Shown piece by piece: positions 57,501 through 64,000 of a DNA stretch of 64,000 bases. A program made the translations under genes and the position numbers. Source of the stretch: Desmodesmus armatus (taxonomy: Eukaryota > Chlorophyta > Chlorophyceae > Sphaeropleales > Scenedesmaceae); NCBI GenBank assembly GCA_007449985.2, contig VIIQ02000581.1, forward strand, positions 558,001 through 622,000, written 5' to 3'. Every line of letters starts with the position of its first letter. Positions within the stretch are counted from its first letter, which is position 1. The notes beneath the pieces are model-generated. The model worked only from the letters and a program-made list of their open reading frames with translations. It did no database searches and was not told where the DNA came from.

Positions 57501-59543
57501 GGGGCTGTCCCTCCTACCGTCTGACCATGGCCGTCTGACCATCTGCCCCCACTCCCGCAGGCCTTCCGCCACCTGTACGCCCTTGCAGCTGAGCCGAGGT
57601 GTCTGGAGGCCCTCGACGTGCACAGCAGGCGCCAGGTGGTGGTGCCGCTGTCAGTCACTGCCCGCACAGCAGGCCTGGCTGGGGCAGCAGCAGCTGCCGC
57701 CCACCACAAACAGCAACAGCAGCAGCACGGCCAGCGGCAGTCATCGCTGGCGCAGCGCACGCAGCTGGCAGCTTCTGCAGCAGGGGTGGTGGGCGTGGTG
57801 GGACAGGTAGCAGGTGCAAGCGCAGCACCCTCAGCAAACCAGGCAGACCTACCACCTCCAGCCTTTGCCTTTCCCAAGGCACCAGCCGCCAGTGGCCGTT
57901 GCCCCGGGGTCGCCATCACCCCACCCCTGAAACCTGGGCTGCCGCCTCTGACTCCCTCCGGCCTGGCAGCAGCAGGGTCGTGGGTGGGTGGGGTGGGCAG
58001 CAGTGGTGCTGGTGCTGCGGCAAACGTCGGCAGCAGCAGCAGTGAGGCTGCTGATGATACGGTGAGCCTGCGGCTGCAGGCCCCTTGCCTGTTGCCTGAG
58101 GGGCAGCACCTGGTGTCACTGCGGGTGTGTGGCCCCAGGTACTGGGCGGTGGAGTTGGCAGCAGAAGGCCCCAGCAGCGGCAGCAGTGGCGGCTGGAGCC
58201 AGCAGCACCTCCAGCATCGCATCTGCGTGAAGAAAAAGGCGGGAAGCTTGTCGTACACCGACGACCACACAGGGGTCAAGTCCCTGCTGTTCAAGGCCTT
58301 CTATGCAGGGGGCTCAGATGACATCCTAGCAGCAGCAGCAGCAGCAGGAGGAGGAGGCTCTGATGCAGCAGCAGCAGGCAGGGACGAGAGTGATGGCAGT
58401 CAGCTAACTACCAGCAATAACAGCAGTGCAGGGGCTCAGCAGGAGCAGCGGCAGCAGCACTCATTTGACATCACCCACCTGTGCCAGACCTTTGCAGCCG
58501 ACCCACAGATTCAGGCCTTTGCACAGGTGCTGCAGGCCGCCAAAGCAGCAGCAGCGGCAGCAGCCGGCGGCAAGCGCAGCAGCGCCAGCAGCAGGTTCCT
58601 GTCCTTCTGCAATGGGGCCCTGTATGAGTGTGTTGTGCAGGAGAAGACAGGCACTCTGCCGGCCTACCTCCAGCTGCATGCTTTGGTGCAGCAGGTGTGT
58701 GCCTCTGCCTTGGCTGTAGGACAGCCTGCTGCTGCAGCAGGCGACGGCTGTGGCAGCAGCCGCATGGGGCGGCTGCTGCCGGCGGCTAGCAGCAGTGGCG
58801 GCAGAAGTGGCGGCGGCGGCTCTGCCGCTTTGGGGTGTGTGGCTCCAGTGGGTGCTGGGCTTTTGCTGCAGGACCTTATGCTGGTCCTGCATCACTATGG
58901 CAGCAGCATGGCAGTAGCGGCTGGGCTGTGCAGGACAGCACAGCTCAGGGGCGCCCAGGGGGCTGCAGGTGGCAGCATGCAGCAGCGGGAGTTGTCCGAG
59001 GTCGACATGCTGATGTGGCAGCCGCTGCTGCAGCCAGGGTTCTGCACGAGCCTGTTCACAACCTTGATGCAGTTCTGGCGGGCGGCGGGGGTCTTGCCTC
59101 AGGAGCTCAGTCCAAGCGGCCTCAGCAGCGAAGCAAGCAGCGCTGGCCCAGGTGATGATGGTGATTCTGGTGCTAGCACATGCAGCATGCTGTCTCAGTA
59201 CATCACAGCAGGCAGCATCAGAGCTGCTGCTCAGACTGCGCAGGCTGCTGGCGCCGCGGGCGGGCAATGCGGCAGGCTGCAGCAGGAGCTGGAGCAGCTG
59301 CTGGCTGGGTGCCTGGCTGCGCTGCAGCTGCCTGCTGCTGTGCAGCTGCAGGAGCTGCAAGCTGCTCTGAGTGATCTCCAGCAGTTACCGCAGGGCGAGG
59401 GTGATTTGCAGGCTCAGGCAGCAGCGGCAGTGCTGGCCGTGCTGACAGGGCCCCGGGGCTGCTCTGTTGCACAGGATGTGCCGGCCAGGTCACTCATGGT
59501 GCTGGCTGCTGCGCTGCAGGAGGTGCTGCTGGCTGCCTCTTGA
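42533..59543 (+). CDS. APC1: APC1, large scaffold subunit of the anaphase-promoting complex
   Basis: Exons: 42533-42619, 42713-42813, 43019-43082, 43277-43906, 44232-44441, 44837-45252, 45521-45838, 46172-46578, 47086-47214, 47528-47635, 48086-49905, 50279-50898, 51177-51309, 51821-51946, 52262-52562, 52832-52997, 53330-53480, 54005-54067, 54496-54577, 54783-55068, 55276-55389, 55669-55773, 56057-56294, 56635-57215, 57561-59543. Phases agree except inside 48086-49905, where the frame shifts near 48340-48370 in a CAG run. Family matches are strong: WCEFHNGVAAGLKIAP, LALGLNGHLSRL, IGVLLGMSAACRGT, LLGLGLLYQGSCHR, DREAYALAAG, AMALMMMYLKTGD, FALGLRFAG, LSLSLVMAGSGHL, GLLFLSGGRSSLSTSNEAIA, FRHLYALAAEPR, VCGPRYWAVEL, FCNGALYECVVQE. 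These include the PC repeats that cradle other APC/C subunits. The model gives about 3080 residues, against about 1940 in animals, through Ala/Gln/Ser-rich insertions. Confidence 0.95.
48086..49905 (+). repeat. CAG-rich insertion in APC1 containing a frame shift
   Basis: This exon begins in one frame (GELSAEWRVIAAVLLAWALQ, good) and ends in another (LPVGVALPIKEALARSRGSP, clearly APC1). The switch lies in CAG repeats near 48340-48370. The net difference equals one missing or two extra bases. Both flanks match APC1, so the gene itself is probably intact. Confidence 0.65.
50141..50202 (+). repeat. GA-rich purine tract in an APC1 intron
   Basis: An almost pure purine run (GAAAAGAAGAAGAGAAGAGA and on) follows a T-rich segment (CATTTCATTTCTTTT). 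They can pair partly as an inverted repeat. It lies in the intron 49906-50278. Confidence 0.7.
54247..54284. other. Perfect palindromes forming a hairpin in an APC1 intron
   Basis: GTCCTGCAGGAC (54247-54258) and ATACACCTAGGTGTAT (54263-54278) are both perfect palindromes. AGGAC and GTCCT also flank the second one, so a single extended hairpin is possible. It lies between the exons ending at 54067 and starting at 54496. Confidence 0.75.
54329..54437. repeat. Three short direct repeats in an APC1 intron
   Basis: GCCGCAA(A/G)GGTCAGTCAA-like text recurs at 54329 and 54405, with a shorter TCAGTCAACTCCAGCCAGCC copy at 54373. The copies are diverged and non-coding in appearance. Confidence 0.55.
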
Positions 59544-60054
59544 TTGCACTGCACAGCGGCCTGAATGAGGTGACTGATGCTGTGCATGTGTATGTACTGC
59601 CATGTTTGGCGTTTTGCGGTGTGTGCTGGCATGCTGGCTACTGGTGTGCTGACTGTAGAGTGCAGCAGCAGATGCTGCATGTTGTTGTGTTGTATGCTGG
59701 GTTGACATTTGGCATGGTCGGTGTTGCGCCGCAACTGCTTCAAGCAAAAGCCCATTGGGTCCATCTTGCTCATTTGTAGCTTTGTCCATATACCGACTGC
59801 GGTGCACTTTCATTCACAAACCAAGGCGGTGGACATTGGGGCTGGGACACGTGCGTCATGCGCCCTGCCAGTGCTGCCCCTGTTTGCCATCAGCATACTC
59901 AAGTGCCCAAGTACGCCTGATTGTGCCCACTTGGTCCACCCGCCGTAACCCCAGCATATGCACCTGCAACCCAGACTAGGGACACCCCTGTCACGGGTTT
60001 GCTGATGTCAGAGTACACAACTCTGTAAAGTTTCAAGGCCCAACATCCCAGCAG
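59544..60054 (+). other. APC1 3' untranslated region
   Basis: This follows the APC1 stop. TGTAA at 60024-60028, 481 bp downstream, is a candidate poly(A) signal. No convincing gene lies in the stretch. Confidence 0.45.
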
Positions 60055-60405
60055 GTGGACATATCGATCAGGGCATCCTGGCCGTGTGTGACACAGTGCA
60101 TGTCAAGTGGCTGTGCACTCTGCCGGCAGCTGCAGAAGCCAACCTGCAGCTGTGTCGCCTTGTGCACGGCAGGCAGACGATTCCACTTGATTTTGAACGG
60201 GATGAATCAGCCAATGAGCTTTTTTGTGAAAAGGTACGATGACAGGGGAACTCCCTGGCACTATGGCAGTTTGGCAGTGCCAGGCTGGCACAAACTGTGG
60301 TGTCTGCCTCTGCTGCCATGCCGGCGCCTGGTGTCATTGAGCTGTCTATGCATGTAGGGCTGGGGCGTGAGGGGGTGGTGCCTGAGGGCAGAAAGAAGGC
60401 CAGAG
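60055..60405 (+). CDS. Two exon-like stretches, possibly extra 5' exons of the zinc-finger gene
   Basis: 60055-60233 follows an AG and ends AAAAG/GTACGA. Read in one open frame it gives HIDQGILAVCDTVHVKWL ... RLVHGRQTIPLDFERDESAN. 60270-60405 follows CAG in matching phase and gives FGSARLAQTVVSASAAMPAP ... LGREGVVPEGRKKAR before a GTAAGT donor. This second donor is in phase with an AG acceptor at 60723, just before the ATG of the CCCH gene. The three could therefore form one transcript. No start codon or upstream partner was found, the first exon lies right after a possible APC1 poly(A) signal, and I do not recognise the protein. It could instead be a separate small gene. Confidence 0.4.
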
Positions 60406-60743
60406 GTAAGTTGAACATCCTTCTGATACACTCAGAATACGAACACAGCTGCACTCCAAAACCCCTCTAATGTAGTGCGCATGTTATGCCTGACCGTTCT
60501 TGCCTAAGCCCTAAGCCGTTCCTAAGCCAGGGAACGTCGAGAGCACACACAACAACATGCGGAGGGCTTGAAAGTTGCAAACACGTGTATTAAGTGCTGT
60601 ACGATTTTCCATTTCTCGAAGCAATCACCTCCTTAGCCTGTCACAGTTTGCTTGCTTAAACGTCTCAATATGCGTCAGGATGCTTGATCCAGCACTCAGC
60701 TGTCGATATGCAGTCTGGAGCAGGCCTGCAGGGCAACAGCAGG

Positions 60744-63096
60744 ATGGAGCATTTGTTGTCGGCCAACCAGCTTGAAAGCGACCCGTTTAAGATATATTGC
60801 TACAAGTAAGTGCAAAGGCGGAGCTGGGCTCTCCCCGAAAGACCGAGCCAGTCGTCCTTACGCATCCGTCTGGTGTTTCCTGTTTGCCCGCTGCTTTCGT
60901 CAGGATTGTCCCATGTGCCAAGAAGGTGGGCCGATCCCGAGGCGTGCGGGGTGGGGGCGCAGCATCACAAGGGAGTGAAGTGTGCTGCAGCAGCATAACT
61001 GCTGTTGCTGGCTGTGATCATCAGCTGGGCATGCCCCTGTTTGCAGCTGCTCAAACGATTGCGCAGGCGATGTCCATATGCAAGCACTGGCATGGTCTAG
61101 GCAGGCTGGCGTAAAGCCTCACAGCAGGTGACAGTTGCTTCCTGGGGGTTTGACACCAACTCACCTGTTTCTCTGCTGTTTGCCGCCACCCCCTGTGTGT
61201 TCCTGTGCTGCACAGTTCGGGCATGACTGGTCGGGTAAGCCACGCGGCAGTGGCAGTCACTCTTGACTTGCGGCAGGACAGCGCCACCTCACCAGTTCCA
61301 CACCACAGCAGCGGCGGCCATGCCAGCCAGCACAGAGACAGCGTAGGCCATGGCAGCTGCAGCACTACAGCAAGGCACCTGAACTCCGCTATTCAAATCG
61401 CAAGCAAGTGTTGGCAACCAGCAGCTGTTTGATATGGACTGTTTTGTTGTCCTGCAGAGTGCCCGTTTTCGCATGAAGGAGAGAAGGCCACACGGCGCTG
61501 CCCAGCACTGTATCTGTACTCATCGATCGTGTGCCCAGATGTTCGGCAGGTGGGTTGCAATCCAGCCGGCGTGCTGGTAAGTTGGCCCCAGCAGCAGTGC
61601 AGTCAGCATGGCTGGGCTGTGTCCAGGCATGAGTGAGTCAGCAGTCGTCCTGCTGCTAGTGTGTGGTTGGCCAATCCTGTGCCACAGAGTCAGACAGCAA
61701 CACTTGCCGTGCAATCAATAGTCTTGGACTGCGATAACTCTGGTTGCCTGCGTCTGCTGTGTTTTGCAGTCCAAGCCATGCCCTCGAGGGGACGTCTGCC
61801 CCTACTCCCACAGCATATTTGAGTATTGGATGCACCCAGCACGGTGCGTGGGCAGTGGATGATAGGAAGTGTCGCTTGCCAGGTCCCAGTCTGATACGTG
61901 CTGCATGGAAGGGTATATGAAGTTGACATGCCAGCAGGGGGCTACACATGCTGCATTCATGGCAGGCGTTTTGCACCCGTACAGCGCCGAGCTTCCTTTG
62001 GTAACAGAGTCCCAATTGACTGCCTGGGCATGTTGCTGTCTGCTGCAGGTTCCGTGCGCAGATGTGCAGCTTTGGCGCGCAGTGCAACCGCCGCATCTGC
62101 TTCTTTGCGCACGCGCAAGATCAGCTGCGGGTACCCAGCGAACCCATCGTAGCAGACGCGCTCGCCTCCCGCGCGCCTTATCTGCAGGGCCGCGTCTGCC
62201 CCAAGTCACGCTACGCGCTCTACCCAGAGCAGGTGCCTCCTGCCATACCCATCGCGGGCGTGTTGCAGCCGCAGGGGATGCTGCAGCCAGATCTGGCAGG
62301 GCAGGGCATGCAGCAGATGCTGCTGGTGCCTGCAGGGCCGGATCCTGCCAGCGGCGGCATGGGTGTCGGGGCAGCAGGTGGCCAGATGGGTGCCCTGCAG
62401 CAGCAGTGGGCGCAGGGTGGTGTGATGTATGTCCCTGCAGGGCAGCCTGGGGCCGGTCCCGCAGGTCTGGGGTACTATGCAGCAGCAGGCCCTGGAGCTG
62501 GTGGCATGGGACCTGCAGGCATGGCAGCTTGCGGGATGGGGCCCGCGCAGTTTAGCAGCGGGCTGCAAATGGGTGGCCCGGGGGTCCCAAACTACAGCGC
62601 CGGGCAGCCTGTGCAGATGGTGGCAGCCATGGGGCCAGATGGCAACATTGCACAATACCCTATGGCAGCGGGAGGTATGCCGGGTGGTGGTATGGCGTTT
62701 GCCCCCGCCTTGTACTCGCCTTCTGCCCCCACCTCTCTGTCAATGCCGATGCAGCAGAACTGGGGCGTCCAGTCTCCTGTGCAGCAGGGCCGCCAGGGGG
62801 TGCAGCCGCGCAGCCAGCAGGGCCAGCAGCAGCTGCAGCTGATGCAAGTCGCCAAGCCAGGCGAGGGACTTGGTCAGCCGGGGGCCCAGGAGGGCTTCCT
62901 GCTTGGGCAGCCGGCTTTCGCAGCAGCAGGCCAGTCGCGCCCCATGGAAGGCGGCAGGTACGGCATGCTGGCTCCTGGGGCAGCTGTGGTCAACCCGCAG
63001 ATGGCAGCAGCGCCCAGCGCTGCTTCAACGGGCGAGGCGAGGGCTGCACCTGTAGATGATCTGGCGCAACAGATGGGCGGCTGGAGGATTACTTAG
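60744..63096 (+). CDS. Plant-type tandem CCCH zinc-finger protein (RR-TZF)
   Basis: Exons 60744-60805, 60904-60925, 61216-61234, 61458-61549, 61770-61843 and 62049-63096 join in phase to 438 residues. The N-terminus ESDPFKIYCYK + IVPCAKK + FGHDWS + ECPFSHEGEKATRRCP matches the arginine-rich lead of plant RR-TZF proteins (SDEFRMFEFKV..C..HDWTECPFAHPGEKARRR). It is followed by a C-X8-C-X5-C-X3-H finger (VCPDVRQSKPCPRGDVCPYSH region), the FEYWMHPARFRAQ linker and a C-X5-C-X4-C-X3-H finger (CSFGAQCNRRICFFAH). This family binds AU-rich RNA and shuttles to P-bodies or stress granules in plants. The C-terminal 300 residues are Met/Gly/Gln/Ala-rich and probably disordered. The ATG at 60744 is the first in frame after an AG. 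An upstream extension (see 60055-60405) is possible. The very small exons (22 and 19 bp) are notable but phase-consistent. Confidence 0.9.
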
Positions 63097-64000
63097 TGCC
63101 AGTTGGCAGGACTAGGGCAGCGAGCCCGGTCAAATGGGGAGCGTGTTGGGTTCATGTTTTCGTGAGTGTCCAAATCAGAGGGCTATGGTGAGACACAGGT
63201 TGGATCGCGGAGTTCTACATGGCGTGGGGGTGGCTGGTGCTGCAAGGATAGCACTGAACTATGAAATCTGGGCCCCGCTCGGCCTTCACATTGGTCTGTG
63301 CTGGTTGGCTTGCCATGTGGTTGATGGACAACTGTGACTGCTACAGCGGCCTGTTGGACGGTGTACGCCGTGCAAATGCAGCTTGTTTGCAAACTGGTGG
63401 TCGGAGTGACAGATGTGTGGCGTGCGTGCAGTGCTCGCGCATGGGCGTGCAGTCTCTGCATCACGTTTCGTCTGGTCATGGGATTGTTTGGGTTCAACTC
63501 TGGTTTTGGCAAAGTTTTTGGTTGGGCTTTGGGAATGTTTGTGGTGTGGATGGTTGAATGCCGCTTGAGTTGTGCTCCGATGCATGCAGGGCTGTCCCGG
63601 GGTTGGGCTGTGTTGCGCCGTGGTAGTGGGTTGTCCACCCTTGTTCGTGCTGACATAACACACGCGAGCAAGCGGTGTATGGGCGGTATGAGAGTGTGGG
63701 GTGAAACACCAGGCGGGTTGTGTTTGGAACCCATGCGCGGTGAAAACGGGGTCAACCTTGGCTGTGGTCGCTGCATGCTGTGCTGCCACGCCCAACCCAC
63801 AACACCACCGCCGCAGTGCACAATGTGGCACTTGCGCATGGCGTCTGCTGTGCCTCCAGGCTGTCATGTCTGCCTGCTTTGTTCAGGAGTTCTGCTGTCA
63901 TCCTTCCCCTTGGCGCGTGCTGGAGCCTGCAATGGGCATACGGCACACGCACTGGACCATTTGTGCTTGTTTCCAGTTCCTGTTGGTTTGCCGCCAACTC
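63097..64000. other. 3' flank of the zinc-finger gene, no gene seen
   Basis: This region follows the TAG at 63094-63096 and probably includes the 3' untranslated region. Minus-strand ORFs here (for example 63183-63839) have biased composition and no recognised similarity. A downstream gene may begin beyond the window. Confidence 0.4.

Noticed and set aside
57599..58045. Alternative ORFs over the last APC1 exon
   Set aside because: They are shadows in other frames of the same exon, which matches APC1 clearly.
21029..59543. Functional link between REV7 (an APC/C regulator in animals) and APC1 in the same window
   Set aside because: The genes are 20 kb apart with unrelated genes between them; co-location is most likely chance.

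Overview
The window looks like nuclear DNA of a ciliated green alga, most likely a chlorophyte of the Chlamydomonadales type. The signs are intron-dense genes with GT-AG (and two GC-AG) introns, GC-rich sequence full of CAG/GCA repeats giving Gln/Ala tracts, a TGTAA poly(A)-type signal after two genes, two plastid-targeted proteins (a CGL160-like thylakoid protein and an aldo/keto reductase) and a ciliary CFAP81/DLEC1 protein. I see no bacterial-style operons, rRNA, tRNA, CRISPR array or intact transposon. The species cannot be fixed from the sequence alone.

Layout: 348-9496 (-) is a 14-exon gene for an unrecognised, possibly BAR-domain protein, with introns full of C-tracts, tandem duplications and hairpin repeats. 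12169-16802 (+) is a gene for a Gln/Ala/Pro-rich protein with a 41-residue tandem repeat and several apparent frame changes at simple repeats. 19647-20903 (-) is an intronless RS-rich protein gene. 21029-22396 (-) is REV7 (MAD2L2), head-to-head with 22589-34411 (+), CFAP81/DLEC1. 35129-38886 (+) is a plastid aldo/keto reductase. It converges on 39807-41929 (-), a CGL160-like ATP synthase assembly factor. 42533-59543 (+) is the APC1 subunit of the anaphase-promoting complex in 26 exons. 60055-60405 holds two exon-like stretches, and 60744-63096 (+) is a plant-type tandem CCCH zinc-finger protein.

The genes serve unrelated cellular roles: DNA damage tolerance, cilium, photosynthetic ATP synthase assembly, redox metabolism, cell cycle and RNA regulation. 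This is normal for a eukaryotic chromosome. Two pairs are divergent and share short upstream regions (REV7/CFAP81 and CGL160-like/APC1).

Exon boundaries were read by eye from splice consensus, phase continuity and protein similarity recalled from the families. Most genes close in phase across every intron. The exceptions are places where the reading frame shifts inside CAG or CACCCC repeats (three genes), which look like indels in the sequence rather than introns.
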